64,000 nucleotides of DNA from an uncultured Rhodospirillaceae bacterium (lineage in GTDB: Bacteria; Pseudomonadota; Alphaproteobacteria; Rhodospirillales; Magnetospirillaceae): positions 33,327-97,326 of the forward strand of contig CAIUSV010000044.1 in NCBI GenBank assembly GCA_903901915.1. Reading direction: 5' to 3'. The notes under the pieces were generated by a model. It did no database searches. It was not told where the DNA came from and saw only the letters and a program-made list of their open reading frames with translations. The position numbers and the translations under genes were made by a program. Positions 8,389 to 19,395 of this stretch are shown here, in pieces (the first letter of the stretch is position 1; each line of letters opens with the position of its first letter).

Positions 8389-8415
8389 CCATGCCCGTGA
8401 CACCCACGGGCATGG
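8389..8415 (+). promoter_or_regulatory. Perfect 11-bp stem-loop between binding-protein and ligase genes
   Basis: CCATGCCCGTG (8389-8399) and CACGGGCATGG (8405-8415) are exact inverted copies around a 5-nt loop. No T-tract follows, so a simple intrinsic terminator is unlikely. Such intercistronic hairpins after binding-protein genes often protect the upstream mRNA so the binding protein is made in excess; that role is inferred. Confidence 0.6.
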
Positions 8416-8475
8416 CAAGGGTGGGGGATAGCCCTTTCCGGGCCTTACGCTGACATCTGGACAGGACCGAACTCC

Positions 8476-9984
8476 ATGAACGGTGCCGACGAAATCCTGG
8501 GGCCGTCTCTGGCCGCCGGGCGGGGCGATCAGCTTGCCCTGGTCTGCGGTGAGCGGACCCTGACCTTCTTCCAATTGGAGCGCCTCGCCTGCCGTTTCGG
8601 CAATGCCATGACGGCTGCCGGGGTCAAGCGGCAACAGCCGGTGCTGTTGCTGCTCGACGACGGCCCCGAGTTGGTGGCGTCCTATCTGGGCGCCATGAAG
8701 GCTGGGCTGATCGCCGTCGCCCTGAACACCCGATTGGCGGTGAAAGATCTCGCCCATGCCCTCGGCGACAGCGGTTCACCGCTGCTGCTGGTCGAGAACG
8801 AGTTGCGCGACCTTGCCGCCGAAGCCTGCACCCTGGCCCATGTCTCGCCCCGCCTCGTCCCGATGGCGGCGTTGGACGCTTTTCTCGCCGATGCCTCCGA
8901 TCGACTGGTATCAGCCGACATGGCGCCCGAGGACACCGCGCTGTGGATGTACACCTCCGGCACCACCGGCCAGCCCAAGGGCGCGGTGCATGTCCACGCT
9001 TCGATCCCGCTGGGGGATCGCCATGTGCGCGAGAACCTGGGGATCCAACCCGGCGACCGCATGTTCTCGACCTCCAAGCTGTTCTTCGCCTATCCGCTGG
9101 GCCACTGCCTGATCGGCGGCCTGCGCGCCGGCGCCACCCTGGTGCTGCATCGCGGCTGGCCCGACGCCGCCGCCGCCGCCGAGGTCATCACCCGCACCCG
9201 ACCCAAGGTGGTGTTGTCGGTACCGTCGCTCTACCGCATCCTCGCCAAGGAGGGATTGGGCACCACCGAAGCATTCCGCAATGTCCGCACCTGGGTCTCG
9301 GCCGGCGAGAACCTGCCGGCCGAACTGTGCCGCCAGTGGATGGACCAGACCGGCGGCCTGATGCTGGAAGGCATCGGCTCGACCGAGGCGTTGTTCCTAT
9401 TCATCGCCAACACTCCCGCGGCCATGAAGCCCGGAGCCTGTGGCCGTCCGCTGCCCTGGGCCGAGGCCCAGTTGCGCACCCCCACCGGCGAGGTCATCAC
9501 CGCCGCCGATACGCCCGGCGATCTGTGGGTCCGCATGGCCTCGCTGTTCCGCCGCTACCACAACCGGCCCGACGTCACCCAGCGGGTGCTAAAGGACGGC
9601 TGGTGGAAGACCGGCGATGTCTTCGCCTTCGACGCCGACGGCTGGTGGACGCCGCAAGGACGCTCCGACGACATGATCAAGGTATCGGGCCAGTGGGTCA
9701 GCCCAGCCGAAGTCGAGGAGGCCGCGCTAGCCGTTCCCGGCGTCGCCGACGCCGTGGCGGTGGGAATACCCAACGAGGACGGACTGGTGCGTCTGGTGCT
9801 TTATGCCGTCGCCGATGTCGGCGAGCACGAACCGGCGCTGGAAGGGCGCATCGTCGAAACCCTGCGCGGCAAGCTGGCCATCTACAAGTGTCCACGCAGC
9901 GTCCGCTTCCTCGACGCCATACCACGCACCGCCACCGGCAAGGTGCAACGCTTCAAGCTGCGCGAACAGGAGGCCGCCCCATGA
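8476..9984 (+). CDS. Benzoate-CoA ligase-family acyl-CoA synthetase
   Basis: A 502-residue member of the ANL adenylate-forming superfamily, which activates a carboxylic acid to its CoA thioester via an acyl-AMP. Motifs: the P-loop YTSGTTGQPKG (159-169), a KLFFAYPLGH segment and GIGSTEALF motif characteristic of the benzoate/4-hydroxybenzoate-CoA ligase subgroup, WWKTGD, and the C-terminal catalytic Lys in RTATGKVQRFKL. The substrate is probably an aromatic or cyclic acid but is not fixed by sequence. ATG overlaps no other gene upstream; the 3' end overlaps the next gene by 4 nt (ATGA), indicating coupling. Confidence 0.9.
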   Translation: MNGADEILGPSLAAGRGDQLALVCGERTLTFFQLERLACRFGNAMTAAGVKRQQPVLLLLDDGPELVASYLGAMKAGLIAVALNTRLAVKDLAHALGDSGSPLLLVENELRDLAAEACTLAHVSPRLVPMAALDAFLADASDRLVSADMAPEDTALWMYTSGTTGQPKGAVHVHASIPLGDRHVRENLGIQPGDRMFSTSKLFFAYPLGHCLIGGLRAGATLVLHRGWPDAAAAAEVITRTRPKVVLSVPSLYRILAKEGLGTTEAFRNVRTWVSAGENLPAELCRQWMDQTGGLMLEGIGSTEALFLFIANTPAAMKPGACGRPLPWAEAQLRTPTGEVITAADTPGDLWVRMASLFRRYHNRPDVTQRVLKDGWWKTGDVFAFDADGWWTPQGRSDDMIKVSGQWVSPAEVEEAALAVPGVADAVAVGIPNEDGLVRLVLYAVADVGEHEPALEGRIVETLRGKLAIYKCPRSVRFLDAIPRTATGKVQRFKLREQEAAP

Positions 9985-10931
9985 AAGCCATGGTGATCGA
10001 TGCATTCGGCGGCCCCGAGGCCATGCATATGGCCGACATTCCCACTCCCGTCCCCGCTTCCGGCGAGGTGCTGATCCGCATCCGCGCCACCAGCGTCAAT
10101 CCGGTGGAGTGGAAGATCCGCGACGGCCACCTGTCCCGGCTGTTCCCCTGCTCGTTCCCGCTGATCCTGGGCTGGGACGCCGCCGGCACCGTCGCCGCGA
10201 TGGGCGAAGGCGTCACCGGCTTTTCCCCGGGCGACAGGGTGTGGTCGTACTGCCGCAAGCCGGACATCCAATGGGGCACCTACGCCGAATACGTCACCAT
10301 GGCGGCCGAATCGGTGGCACCGATGCCGGCCGTCCTGTCCTTCGCCCAGGCATCGACCATTCCCCTGGTCGGGCTGACCTCGTGGCAGTCTCTGTTCGAC
10401 GTCGGCGCCATCCGCCCCGGCCAATTCGTGCTGATCCATGCCGGCGCCGGCGGCATCGGCAGCCTGGCGATACCGCTGGCCAAGTGGGCGGGCGCGACGG
10501 TGATCGCCACGGCGCGGACGGTCAATCACGACTATGTGCGGGGCCTGGGCGCCGACCACGTCATCGACTACACCGCCCAGGACTTCGTCGCCGCCACCAA
10601 GGCCATCGCCCCCGAAGGCGTCGACATGGCCTTCGGCACCGTCGGCGGCGAGGTGCTGACACGCAGCTACGCGGCGGTCAGGCGGGGCGGCATTCTGGTC
10701 TCCGTCACCGACCGCATCGACGCCGATCGGGCCGAACGCCACGGCATCCGCGTCGCCTATGTCTTCGTCGCCCCCAACGGCCAGCAGTTGCGCCGTCTCG
10801 CCGCCCTGGTGGACGGTGGCACCCTGCGACCGCCCGAGATCGAGGAAATGCCCCTAGACCGTGCCGCCGAGGCGCTGGAACGCAACAAGCTGGGCCATGT
10901 CCGCGGCAAGATCGTGCTGAACGTCGGGTAG
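9981..10931 (+). CDS. Zinc-independent MDR-family NAD(P)H oxidoreductase (quinone oxidoreductase-like)
   Basis: A 316-residue medium-chain dehydrogenase/reductase. It has the GroES-like N-domain with SVNPVEWKIRDG and LGWDAAGTV, and the nucleotide-binding motif AGAGGIGSLAIPLAKWAGA. The GHE zinc-site motif of classical alcohol dehydrogenases is missing, so the protein fits the quinone-oxidoreductase/enoyl-reductase branch. The start overlaps the ligase stop by 4 nt, so the two are translationally coupled and probably act on one pathway. It ends 8 nt before the convergent rnj gene. Its substrate is unknown; a role on a CoA-ester intermediate is possible but not shown. Confidence 0.88.
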   Translation: MKAMVIDAFGGPEAMHMADIPTPVPASGEVLIRIRATSVNPVEWKIRDGHLSRLFPCSFPLILGWDAAGTVAAMGEGVTGFSPGDRVWSYCRKPDIQWGTYAEYVTMAAESVAPMPAVLSFAQASTIPLVGLTSWQSLFDVGAIRPGQFVLIHAGAGGIGSLAIPLAKWAGATVIATARTVNHDYVRGLGADHVIDYTAQDFVAATKAIAPEGVDMAFGTVGGEVLTRSYAAVRRGGILVSVTDRIDADRAERHGIRVAYVFVAPNGQQLRRLAALVDGGTLRPPEIEEMPLDRAAEALERNKLGHVRGKIVLNVG

Positions 10932-10939
10932 AGACGCCA

Positions 10940-12601
10940 CTACACGCGAACCAGATGGACCTCGGTAATCGGCTTCTTGCCGTGGCTGTCCCGCAGCGAG
11001 CGGCGCACCGCCAGACGGGCGGCCTCCCGCACCACGCCGTCATCACGCCGGGCCTTGAGCGGCAATTCCTCGACGGCATCACGCACCGCCTCGACCACCA
11101 CCTCGTGCTCCTCGGCCTCGTGGGCGGAATCCAGCAGGCCCAGCGCGGTCAGCTGGGGATCGCCCAGCAGCCTGCCCGCCTTGTCCAGCACCACCGTCAC
11201 CACCGCCGAGCCGTTGAACACCATGCGGCGGCGATTGCGCAGAATCTCCGAATCCAGACGGACGATGCGGGGACCGTCCTGACACAGCCGGCCGGTGGCG
11301 ACGTGGTCCACCACCTCGGCGGGACCAGGCGCCAGCCGCAGCACATCGCCATTGACGATTTCCACCGCCTCGGCGACGCCGCATGACCGGGCCAGCCTTG
11401 CGTGCTCCTGGAGGTGGCGGGCTTCGCCGTGAACCGGCACCGCGATCCGTGGCCGCACCAGCCGGTACATCTCCTGCATGTCCTCGCGGGCGGGATGGCC
11501 GGAGACGTGGACGAACTCGTCCTTCTCGGTCACCACCTCGACGCCCAGGCGGACCAGTTCATTTTGAAGGTGATAGATCGGCTTCTCGTTGCCCGGAATG
11601 ATGCGCGACGAGAAAATCACCACGTCGCCCTTGCCCAAGGTCACATGGGGATGGTCGCCCGAGGCGATGCGAGCCAGCGCCGCCCGTGGTTCGCCCTGGC
11701 TGCCGGTACAGATGTACAGCACCTTGTCCTTGGGCAGATAGCCGGCGTCATGCTCGGTGAGGAACGGCGGCAGATCGGACAGATAGCCGTTTTCCCGCGC
11801 CGCCTTGTCGATGCGCCACAGCGACCGCCCGACCAGGGCGACGTTGCGGTCATTGGCCGCCGCCGCCACGGCGATGCTTTCCAGCCGCGCCACGTTGGTG
11901 GCAAAGCACGATACCGCCACCCGACCATCGTAGCGCCCCAACAGACCGATCAGGCTGGCCCGCACCTGGGATTCCGAGCCGGTATGCCCCCGGCTGAAGA
12001 CATTGGTGGAATCGCCGACCAGCGCCAGCACCCCCTCCTTGCCGGCACGGCGAAGCGCCTCGAAGTCGGTGGGCAGCCCCAGCAGCGGGTCGGGATCGAA
12101 CTTCCAGTCGCCGGTATGGATCACCGTGCCGACCGGCGTGCGGATGGCCAGCACATTCGGTTCGGGAATGGAATGAGTGACCGAGATCATTTCGATATCG
12201 AACGGACCGGCGGTGAAGCGCGAGCCCAATTCAACTACATTGAGAGGCACCCGCCCCTGCAAGCCGGTCTCGTGTAGCTTGTTGCGCAGGATCGAGGCCG
12301 AGAACGGAGTTGCCCACACCGGACAGCCCAACCGCTCCCACAGGTACTGAATCGCCCCCAGGTGATCCTCGTGGCCGTGGGTCACCACCAGCCCGACCAG
12401 ATCGTCACGCCGCTCGGCGATCCACTCGGGATCGGCCATCACCACGTCGATCATCGGCATGGTGTCGTCGCCGAACGACACTCCCAGATCCACCATCAGC
12501 CACTTGCCGCCGAAACCGTACAGCGACAGGTTCATACCAATCTCACCCGCGCCCCCAAGCGGCAGGTAGACAAGCTCGGCCCCCGATCCGGTCAGGTTCA
12601 T
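10940..12601 (-). CDS. rnj: Ribonuclease J
   Basis: A 553-residue metallo-beta-lactamase/beta-CASP ribonuclease, the usual size for RNase J. The metal-binding motif HGHEDH is at residues 75-80, with the preceding [12 protein letters not shown] and [14 protein letters not shown] segments typical of RNase [13 protein letters not shown] and [20 protein letters not shown] appear later. The enzyme matures and degrades RNA as a 5' exonuclease and endonuclease. It is the last gene of the nuo-birA-coaX-rnj run, overlapping coaX by 4 nt. This gene order is common in Alphaproteobacteria. Confidence 0.95.
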   Translation of the reverse strand: MNLTGSGAELVYLPLGGAGEIGMNLSLYGFGGKWLMVDLGVSFGDDTMPMIDVVMADPEWIAERRDDLVGLVVTHGHEDHLGAIQYLWERLGCPVWATPFSASILRNKLHETGLQGRVPLNVVELGSRFTAGPFDIEMISVTHSIPEPNVLAIRTPVGTVIHTGDWKFDPDPLLGLPTDFEALRRAGKEGVLALVGDSTNVFSRGHTGSESQVRASLIGLLGRYDGRVAVSCFATNVARLESIAVAAAANDRNVALVGRSLWRIDKAARENGYLSDLPPFLTEHDAGYLPKDKVLYICTGSQGEPRAALARIASGDHPHVTLGKGDVVIFSSRIIPGNEKPIYHLQNELVRLGVEVVTEKDEFVHVSGHPAREDMQEMYRLVRPRIAVPVHGEARHLQEHARLARSCGVAEAVEIVNGDVLRLAPGPAEVVDHVATGRLCQDGPRIVRLDSEILRNRRRMVFNGSAVVTVVLDKAGRLLGDPQLTALGLLDSAHEAEEHEVVVEAVRDAVEELPLKARRDDGVVREAARLAVRRSLRDSHGKKPITEVHLVRV

Positions 12602-13380
12602 TCCGTCGCCAATCCGGCGTTACGGCGGTGGATCTCCAACAGGCCGCGCAAGGTGAGGTCGGCGTCCAGCGCCTCGATCACCTTGGTGGCCTCGGCGAAC
12701 AGCGGCGCTAGGCCGCCGGTGGCGACCACCAGCATTTCCGAGCCGAACTCCTCCTTGATGCGGCGGATCAGCCCTTCGATCAACCCGACATAACCCCAGA
12801 AAATGCCCGACTGCATCGCCGGCACCGTGGCGCGGCCGATCACCTGCTTGGGCCGTCCGATGGCGACGCGCGGCAACTTGGCAGCGGCCATGTGCAGCGC
12901 CTCCAATGACAGGTTGATGCCCGGGGCGATGGCGCCGCCGCAGTAATTGCCGTCGCCGTCGACCACATCGAAGGTGGTGGCGGTGCCGAAATCGATGACG
13001 ATCAGCGGCCCCTTGTAATATTTGTGCGCCGCCACGGCGTTGACCAGGCGGTCGGCGCCCACTTCCTCGGGGCGGTCGAGCAGCACCGACAGGCCGAGAT
13101 AAACCCCGTCATCGCCCACCACCAGCGGTTCGCAATGGAAATAGCGCCGGCACAGCGTCTTCAGCCCGAACACCATGGCCGGCACCACGCTGGCGATGAT
13201 GGCCGCGGTGATGTCTTGGCGGTTCAGCCCCTCGATGGTCAGCAACTGGGCCAGCCACACCCCCAACTCGTCGGCGGTGCGCTCGGTATCGGTCGAGGCG
13301 CGCCACTCGCCGCGGCGCTGGTCGCCGTCATAGACGGCGAAGACGATATTGGTGTTGCCCGAATCGATGGCAAGCAGCAT
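12598..13380 (-). CDS. coaX: Type III pantothenate kinase
   Basis: A 260-residue CoaX protein, which phosphorylates pantothenate in the first step of CoA synthesis. It has the ASKHA-fold phosphate motif [10 protein letters not shown] (6-15), the GADRLVNA motif, and [12 protein letters not shown]. CoaX enzymes need a monovalent cation and resist CoA feedback, unlike CoaA. The start is ATG. It lies 12 nt downstream of birA and overlaps rnj by 4 nt, in the tail of the nuo operon. Confidence 0.95.
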   Translation of the reverse strand: MLLAIDSGNTNIVFAVYDGDQRRGEWRASTDTERTADELGVWLAQLLTIEGLNRQDITAAIIASVVPAMVFGLKTLCRRYFHCEPLVVGDDGVYLGLSVLLDRPEEVGADRLVNAVAAHKYYKGPLIVIDFGTATTFDVVDGDGNYCGGAIAPGINLSLEALHMAAAKLPRVAIGRPKQVIGRATVPAMQSGIFWGYVGLIEGLIRRIKEEFGSEMLVVATGGLAPLFAEATKVIEALDADLTLRGLLEIHRRNAGLATE

Positions 13381-13392
13381 GAAACGACTCCG

Positions 13393-14139
13393 TCAGGCTC
13401 CCGGAAAGAACACATCGCCGGCCAGAATACGCCGCCGGCCGGCTTCCCCCTGATCCAGCAGCAGGGCGCCTTCCTCGTCAAGGCCGGCGAATACCCCGGC
13501 CAACGTCTCCGCCTCCAGCCGCACCACCACCTGCGCGCCCACTCCCCGCGCCCGCTTGATCCATTCGTGGCGGATCGGGGCGAAACCGGATTGGCGCCAC
13601 ACCTCCAGCCACGGGACGAAGCGGCGGCAAATCGCCGTCAGCACCTCGGGCACCCCGCCGGTCCACCCCACCTCGGCCAGGGCAACCGCCGCATAAAGGC
13701 TTTGGCCCGGCGGCGGGGCGCGCTCGACGTCAACCCCCAGTCCCAGAACCAACCAGCCGTCACCGGCGGCTTCCAGCAGCATGCCGGCGACTTTCTTGCC
13801 GTTACACAGCACGTCGTTAGGCCACTTGCAGCGAAATTCGGCGGCGGTCACCAGATCTTCAAGCCCCTCGGCAACCGCCAGCGCGGCGGCAAAGCCGATT
13901 TGCGCGGCCTCGGCCAGGGGGCGATCCAGCCGGATCAGGATCGAAGCGTGCAGGTTGCCCGCCGGGCTTTCCCAATGACGGCCGCGCCGACCGCGACCGG
14001 CGGTCTGAGTTTCGGCGGAAATCACCAGAAGATCGGCGGCGGTGCCGTCAGACACCAGCCGCCGCGCTTCGTCATTGGTACTGCCGACACTGCCCAGCCG
14101 GATATGGCGGCAGGGCGGCGGCGGCTTGCCAGCGATCAT
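13393..14139 (-). CDS. birA: Biotin-[acetyl-CoA-carboxylase] ligase (no DNA-binding domain)
   Basis: A 248-residue group I biotin protein ligase: catalytic domain plus C-terminal cap, without the helix-turn-helix of E. coli BirA, so it is not expected to be a repressor. Motifs: STNDEARR (20-27), the biotinyl-AMP loop GRGRRGRHW (48-56), KWPNDVL (105-111) and KKVAGML (115-121). It attaches biotin to the BCCP subunit of acetyl-CoA carboxylase and related enzymes. The ATG overlaps the nuoN stop by 4 nt, and coaX follows 12 nt later. Confidence 0.95.
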   Translation of the reverse strand: MIAGKPPPPCRHIRLGSVGSTNDEARRLVSDGTAADLLVISAETQTAGRGRRGRHWESPAGNLHASILIRLDRPLAEAAQIGFAAALAVAEGLEDLVTAAEFRCKWPNDVLCNGKKVAGMLLEAAGDGWLVLGLGVDVERAPPPGQSLYAAVALAEVGWTGGVPEVLTAICRRFVPWLEVWRQSGFAPIRHEWIKRARGVGAQVVVRLEAETLAGVFAGLDEEGALLLDQGEAGRRRILAGDVFFPGA

Positions 14140-15599
14140 CCGGCGGCGGGAAACAGCACCGCCGCCGCCGCCTTGGCGCTGATCACCAACGGTCCGGGAA
14201 GGAAAGTGAAGGCCAGAACCACCAGGGTAGCCACCGCCATCACCACGCCCATGGCACGGCCGACCGGGCGGTCGAACGCTTCGGCGGCTTCATCAAAATA
14301 CATCACCTTGATGATGCGCAGGTAGTAATAGGCGCTCACCACCGAGGACAGCACGCCCAGGATGGCCAGGGTGTACATGTGGGCCTCGATCGCCGCCATG
14401 AAGACGTAGAACTTGCCCCAGAACCCCGCCAGCGGCGGAACACCCGCCATGGAGAACATCAGCACCGCCATCACCACGGCCATGGCCGGATTGGTCTTGG
14501 ACAGACCGGCCAGATCGTCGATGCCTTCCAGCATGCGGCCCTTTTGGCGCATGGACAGTATGACGGCGAACACACCGACATTCATGAACAGGTAGATCGC
14601 CAGATAGATCAGCACGCCCTGGATACCCAGGTCGGACCCCGACGCGATGCCCACCAGCATGAAGCCCACATGGCCGATGGCGCTATAAGCCATCAGTCGC
14701 TTGATATTGCTTTGTACGATGGCGGCAAAGGCGCCGACGAACATCGAGGCGATGGACAGGAAAGTCACCACCTGGCGCCACTGGTCGGCAAGCTCGCCGA
14801 ACGGACCGGTCAGGACGCGGGTCAGCAGGCACATCGCCGCGATCTTGGGCGCCACCGCGAAGAACGATGTCACCGGGGTCGGAGCGCCTTCGTAGACGTC
14901 AGGCGCCCACATGTGGAACGGCACCGCCGAGATCTTGAACGACAGCCCCGCCAGCACGAACACCAGACCGGCGATGACGCCGAAATTAACCGCCGTCCCA
15001 TGGCCGTGGCCGTCGGCGAAGACCTTGGCCAACCCCTCGAACGAGGTGGTGCCGACAAAGCCGTACAGCAGCGAGGCGCCGTACAGCAGCATACCCGACG
15101 CCAGCGCGCCAAGGACGAAGTACTTCAACCCCGCTTCGGTGGCGCGATGGTTGTCGCGGTGATAGGCCGCCAGCACATACAGCGACAGGCTTTGCAGTTC
15201 CAGGCCGAGGTAAAGCGACATGAAGTCGTTGGCCGAAACCATCATCATCATGCCCAGCGTGGCGAACAGTACCAGCACCGGATACTCGAAGCGCCCGATC
15301 TGCTCCTTCTCAAGGAAGGGCAGCGACATGGCGCAGGTCATGGCCGAAGCCAGCAGGATCAGCGCCTTGGCGAAACCGGAGAACCGGTCGGCGACGAAGG
15401 CGCCGTTGAAGGCAAGGTGACGGTCGGCGCCCAGCGACGACACCAGCACCATGGCCGCCGCCAGGACCAGGATGGTAAGCACCGAGATCGGCCGCGTATT
15501 GTCCTCCTTGCGGAAGACGCCGAGCATCAGCAGCGCCATTCCGGCGATGGCGACGAACACTTCCGGCAGCACCGGGACGAGGTCGAGAGTCTGAATCAC
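14136..15599 (-). CDS. nuoN: NADH-quinone oxidoreductase subunit N
   Basis: A 487-residue, highly hydrophobic antiporter-like subunit of the complex I membrane arm with about 14 transmembrane helices. It has the conserved [15 protein letters not shown] motif and a [13 protein letters not shown] helix carrying the key lysine. GTG at 15599, after a GGAG ribosome-binding site, is chosen because family similarity begins there; the frame is open further upstream. It lies 13 nt after nuoM and overlaps birA by 4 nt. Confidence 0.96.
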   Translation of the reverse strand: MIQTLDLVPVLPEVFVAIAGMALLMLGVFRKEDNTRPISVLTILVLAAAMVLVSSLGADRHLAFNGAFVADRFSGFAKALILLASAMTCAMSLPFLEKEQIGRFEYPVLVLFATLGMMMMVSANDFMSLYLGLELQSLSLYVLAAYHRDNHRATEAGLKYFVLGALASGMLLYGASLLYGFVGTTSFEGLAKVFADGHGHGTAVNFGVIAGLVFVLAGLSFKISAVPFHMWAPDVYEGAPTPVTSFFAVAPKIAAMCLLTRVLTGPFGELADQWRQVVTFLSIASMFVGAFAAIVQSNIKRLMAYSAIGHVGFMLVGIASGSDLGIQGVLIYLAIYLFMNVGVFAVILSMRQKGRMLEGIDDLAGLSKTNPAMAVVMAVLMFSMAGVPPLAGFWGKFYVFMAAIEAHMYTLAILGVLSSVVSAYYYLRIIKVMYFDEAAEAFDRPVGRAMGVVMAVATLVVLAFTFLPGPLVISAKAAAAVLFPAAG

Positions 15600-15612
15600 G
15601 TCGGCATCTCCC

Positions 15613-17127
15613 TCAGCGCACCGCCACCGACAGGCCGTCATGGGCGGCCCTGGCGAGCTCATAATTGTCGATCAGCTTGGCCACCGAGGCGTGGATCGGC
15701 TCGATGAAGGTCGACGGGTACACGCCCATCCAGATCACCACCACGATGAGGGGCACGAACACCGCCACCTCGCGCAGGTCGAGGTCGAGGATGGTCTTCA
15801 AATCCTCGCGCACCAAGCGGCCAAAGACCACCCGGCGGTAGAGGTACAGCATGTAGGACGCTCCGAGCACCAGACCGGTGGCGGCGAAGAACGACACCCA
15901 GGTGTTGACCTGGAAGACGCCCAGCAGCACCAGGAACTCGCCGACGAAGCCAGAGGTTCCGGGCAGGCCGACCGAGGCCAGGGTGAACAGCATGAACACC
16001 GCCGCGTATTTCGGCATCCGCTCGGCCAGACCGCCGTAACGGCCGATCTCGCGGGTGTGCATGCGGTCGTAGACCACGCCGACGCACAGGAACAGCGCGC
16101 TGGCGACGATGCCGTGCGACAGCATCTGGAAGATGGCGCCCTCGACCGCCTGGGTGGTCATGGCGAAGATGCCGATGGTGACATAGCCCATGTGGGCCAC
16201 CGAGCTGTAGGCGATCAGCTTCTTCATGTCCTCCTGCACCAGCGCCACCAGCGAGGTGTAGATCACCGCGACGATGGACAGGGTGTAGACCAGGGGAGTG
16301 AAGTAGATCGACGCCTCGGGCATCATCGGCACCGAAAAGCGCAGGAAGCCGTATCCGCCCATCTTCAGCAGCACGCCCGCCAGGATCACCGAACCGGCGG
16401 TCGGCGCCTCGACGTGGGCGTCGGGCAGCCAAGTATGGACCGGCCACATCGGCACCTTCACCGCGAACGAGGCGAAGAACGCCAGCCACAGCCACTGCTG
16501 CATGGCGAAGGGGAACGAATGCGCCATCAGCGACGGGATGTCGGTGGTGTGAGCCTCGAAGTACATGGCCAGCATGGCCAACAGCATCAGCACCGAGCCG
16601 AGCAGGGTGTAGAGGAAGAACTTGAACGCCGCGTATACCCGCCGGCGACCGCCCCACACGCCGATGATGATGAACATCGGGATCAGCACGCCCTCGAAGA
16701 ACAGGTAGAACAGCACCAGATCAAGGGCGCAGAACATGCCCACCATCATGGTTTCCAGCACCAGGAAGGAAATCATGTACTCCTTCACCCGCACCTTGAC
16801 GCTGCCGAAGGTCGACAGGATGCACAAGGGCGTCAGGAAGGTGGACAGCAGCACGAACCACATGGATACCCCGTCCACGCCCATGGAATAGGCGATGGTG
16901 GTGCCAGGGAACCAGTTGGCGGTTTCCTTGAACTGGAAGTCGGGGGAGGCGCCGTTGAACTTGCCCCAGACGAACAGGGAAACGATGAAGGTTGCCGCCG
17001 AGGTCAGCAGCGCCACGCTGCGGGCGTTCCTCGTCACCACCTCGGCTTCGCCGCGAATGGTGAGGATGAACAACGCGCCGAGTAGCGGCAGGAACGTCGT
17101 CAGCGAGAGAAGTGGCCAGTCGTTCAT
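15613..17127 (-). CDS. nuoM: NADH-quinone oxidoreductase subunit M
   Basis: A 504-residue antiporter-like, proton-pumping subunit of the complex I membrane arm with about 14 helices. It shows [19 protein letters not shown], a [19 protein letters not shown] helix with a channel lysine, and the conserved Glu in helix 5 ([10 protein letters not shown]). The ATG start is clear; 18 nt separate it from nuoL. Length and motifs are normal. Confidence 0.97.
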   Translation of the reverse strand: MNDWPLLSLTTFLPLLGALFILTIRGEAEVVTRNARSVALLTSAATFIVSLFVWGKFNGASPDFQFKETANWFPGTTIAYSMGVDGVSMWFVLLSTFLTPLCILSTFGSVKVRVKEYMISFLVLETMMVGMFCALDLVLFYLFFEGVLIPMFIIIGVWGGRRRVYAAFKFFLYTLLGSVLMLLAMLAMYFEAHTTDIPSLMAHSFPFAMQQWLWLAFFASFAVKVPMWPVHTWLPDAHVEAPTAGSVILAGVLLKMGGYGFLRFSVPMMPEASIYFTPLVYTLSIVAVIYTSLVALVQEDMKKLIAYSSVAHMGYVTIGIFAMTTQAVEGAIFQMLSHGIVASALFLCVGVVYDRMHTREIGRYGGLAERMPKYAAVFMLFTLASVGLPGTSGFVGEFLVLLGVFQVNTWVSFFAATGLVLGASYMLYLYRRVVFGRLVREDLKTILDLDLREVAVFVPLIVVVIWMGVYPSTFIEPIHASVAKLIDNYELARAAHDGLSVAVR

Positions 17128-17145
17128 GTGACGTCTTCCTCGTCG

Positions 17146-19077
17146 TCAGCGCGCGTTGAAAATGTACCAGGTCACGAACACCGCCACGCCGATCAGCATG
17201 GCGAAGGCGTAGTGGTAGATGAAGCCGCTTTGCAGCCGCGCCACCCGCCGCGCCATCCCCCGGGTCGCCGCCGCGACCCCGTCGGGGCCGCAACCGTCGA
17301 TCAGGGCGCCGTCGCCGCCCAGCCACAAGCCGCGGCCGAGACGGAAGGCCGGCTTGACGAACAGGGTGTCGTACAACTCGTCGAAGTACCACTTGTTCAG
17401 CAGGAAGCGGTAGATGCCCTGGAAGGCACCCGCCAGCGCCACCGGCAGGGCGGGTACCAGCGAGTAGAACAGATAGGCCAGGGCGATGCCCGACACCGCC
17501 ACCACCGTCGGCAGCAACGCCACCCATTCCGGAACATGGTGGGCGTTCTCCAGCGACGGATGCGCCGCCGTCACCAGGATGGAATGCCCCCAGAACTCGT
17601 GGATACCATGGCCGACAAACAGCTCGTGGCCCAGCCAGCCGGCGAACACCGCACCCGTCGCCAGGAATAGCAGCGGCAGCAGCATCACCGCCGGGCTTTC
17701 GTGGACGTGGGCCATCACATGCTCGTCGGCGCGGGGACGGCCGTGGAACGTCAGCAGCAGCAGCCGCCAGGAATAGAACGCCGTCAGGAAGGCGGCCGAG
17801 ATGCCCATCCAGTAGGCACCCTGCCCGACCACCGTGTGCGAGGCCCAGGCCGCCTCCAGGATGGTGTCCTTGGAGTAGTAGCCGGCGAAGAACGGAATGC
17901 CGGCCAGGGCCAACGACCCGATCCACATCAGCGCCCAGGTCACTTTGACGTGCTTCCAGATGCCGCCCATCTTGCGGATGTCCTGCTCGTCGCTCATGGC
18001 GTGGATCACCGAACCGGCGCCGAGGAACAGCAGGGCCTTGAAGAAGGCATGGGTCATCAGGTGGAAGATCGCCGCCTGATAGGCCGATACGCCGATGGCG
18101 AAGAACATGTAGCCCAACTGCGAGCAGGTCGAGTAGGCGATGATCCGCTTGATATCGTTTTGCACGCAGCCCACCGTCGCCGCGAAAATCGCGGTAGCGG
18201 CACCGACCACGGTCACCACGCTGAGCGCGGTATCGGAGAACTCGAACAGCGGGCTCATGCGGGCCACCATGAACACGCCGGCGGTCACCATGGTGGCGGC
18301 GTGGATCAAGGCGGAAACCGGCGTCGGACCCTCCATCGCGTCGGGCAGCCATGTGTGCAGGCCGAGCTGGGCCGACTTGCCCATGGCGCCGACGAACAGC
18401 AGCAGGCAGCAGATGGTGATGGCGTGCCACTCGACGCCGAAGAAGGTCACGGTGGCATTGGCCTTATCGGGCGCCGCGGCAAAGATGGCGTCGAAGCCGA
18501 CGCTGTCGAACAGGAAGAAAATGCCGAAGATGCCCAGCGCGAAGCCGAAATCACCCACCCGGTTGACCACGAACGCCTTGATGGCGGCGGCGGAAGCCGA
18601 CGGCTTCTCGTACCAGAAGCCGATCAGCAGGTAGGATGCAAGACCGACGCCTTCCCAGCCGAAGAACATCTGGACCAGATTGTCGGCGGTCACCAGCATC
18701 AGCATGAAGAAGGTGAACAGGGACAGATAGCTCTGGAAGCGCTGGATGCACGGGTCATGGGCCATGTAGCCGACCGAGTAGACATGCACCGCCGCCGACA
18801 CCCAGGTGACGACGATCAGCATGACCGCGGTCAGGGTATCGACCTTCAACGCCCAGGTGACGTTGACCGAGCCGGACTGAATCCAGTTCATCAGCGCGAT
18901 GGTCTCGGGCTGGCCGCCCAACGCCACCTTGGCGAAGGTCACCCCCGCCAGCGCGGCGGAAGCCAGCAGCAGCCCGCAGGTGACCAGCTGGGCCCCGCGC
19001 TTGCCGATGAAGCTGCCGAACAGACCGGCGATGGCAGCTCCCAGCAGCGGCAGGAATACGGTCGCGATGGTGATCAT
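17146..19077 (-). CDS. nuoL: NADH-quinone oxidoreductase subunit L
   Basis: A 643-residue membrane subunit, the most distal proton-pumping antiporter-like unit of complex I, with the long lateral helix at its C-terminus. Motifs include FFGWEGVGLASYLLIGFWYE, LHTWLPDAMEGPTPVSALIH and IKRIIAYSTCSQLGYMFFA. ATG at 19077; it begins 6 nt after nuoK. Confidence 0.97.
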   Translation of the reverse strand: MITIATVFLPLLGAAIAGLFGSFIGKRGAQLVTCGLLLASAALAGVTFAKVALGGQPETIALMNWIQSGSVNVTWALKVDTLTAVMLIVVTWVSAAVHVYSVGYMAHDPCIQRFQSYLSLFTFFMLMLVTADNLVQMFFGWEGVGLASYLLIGFWYEKPSASAAAIKAFVVNRVGDFGFALGIFGIFFLFDSVGFDAIFAAAPDKANATVTFFGVEWHAITICCLLLFVGAMGKSAQLGLHTWLPDAMEGPTPVSALIHAATMVTAGVFMVARMSPLFEFSDTALSVVTVVGAATAIFAATVGCVQNDIKRIIAYSTCSQLGYMFFAIGVSAYQAAIFHLMTHAFFKALLFLGAGSVIHAMSDEQDIRKMGGIWKHVKVTWALMWIGSLALAGIPFFAGYYSKDTILEAAWASHTVVGQGAYWMGISAAFLTAFYSWRLLLLTFHGRPRADEHVMAHVHESPAVMLLPLLFLATGAVFAGWLGHELFVGHGIHEFWGHSILVTAAHPSLENAHHVPEWVALLPTVVAVSGIALAYLFYSLVPALPVALAGAFQGIYRFLLNKWYFDELYDTLFVKPAFRLGRGLWLGGDGALIDGCGPDGVAAATRGMARRVARLQSGFIYHYAFAMLIGVAVFVTWYIFNAR

Positions 19078-19083
19078 CCGCTT

Positions 19084-19395
19084 CTACCCCTTGAGCTGGC
19101 TGACTTCTTCGACCGCGATGGTACCGCGGTTGCGGAAGAAGATGACGACGATGGCCAGACCGATGGCGGCTTCAGCCGCCGCCACCGTCATGATGAACAT
19201 GGCGAACACCTGACCGACCAGGTCGTTCAGATAGGACGAGAACGCCACCAGATTGAGGTTCACCGCCAACAGCATCATCTCGATCGACATCATGATGATG
19301 ATGATGTTCTTGCGGTTGATGAAGATGCCGAACACCCCCAGCGTGAAGATGATGGCGGCAACCGTCAGATAATGGGACAGACCGATCTCGAACAT
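19084..19395 (-). CDS. nuoK: NADH-quinone oxidoreductase subunit K
   Basis: A 103-residue, three-helix membrane subunit of complex I. It has the two conserved buried glutamates in the helices containing [17 protein letters not shown] and [16 protein letters not shown], which take part in proton transfer. The true start is the ATG at 19395, overlapping the nuoJ stop by one base (TGATG); the longer open frame upstream is an out-of-frame reading of nuoJ. Normal length. Confidence 0.97.
   Translation of the reverse strand: MFEIGLSHYLTVAAIIFTLGVFGIFINRKNIIIIMMSIEMMLLAVNLNLVAFSSYLNDLVGQVFAMFIMTVAAAEAAIGLAIVVIFFRNRGTIAVEEVSQLKG

Noticed and set aside
8943..10931. 662-codon plus-strand frame covering both the CoA ligase and the oxidoreductase
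   Set aside because: The first part reads the ligase out of frame (Arg/Pro-rich). Only the last 316 codons, from ATG at 9981, are the real oxidoreductase, so this is not a fusion protein.
16721..18430. Long minus frame across nuoM and nuoL
   Set aside because: Arg/Gly/His-rich out-of-frame reading of two well-defined subunits.
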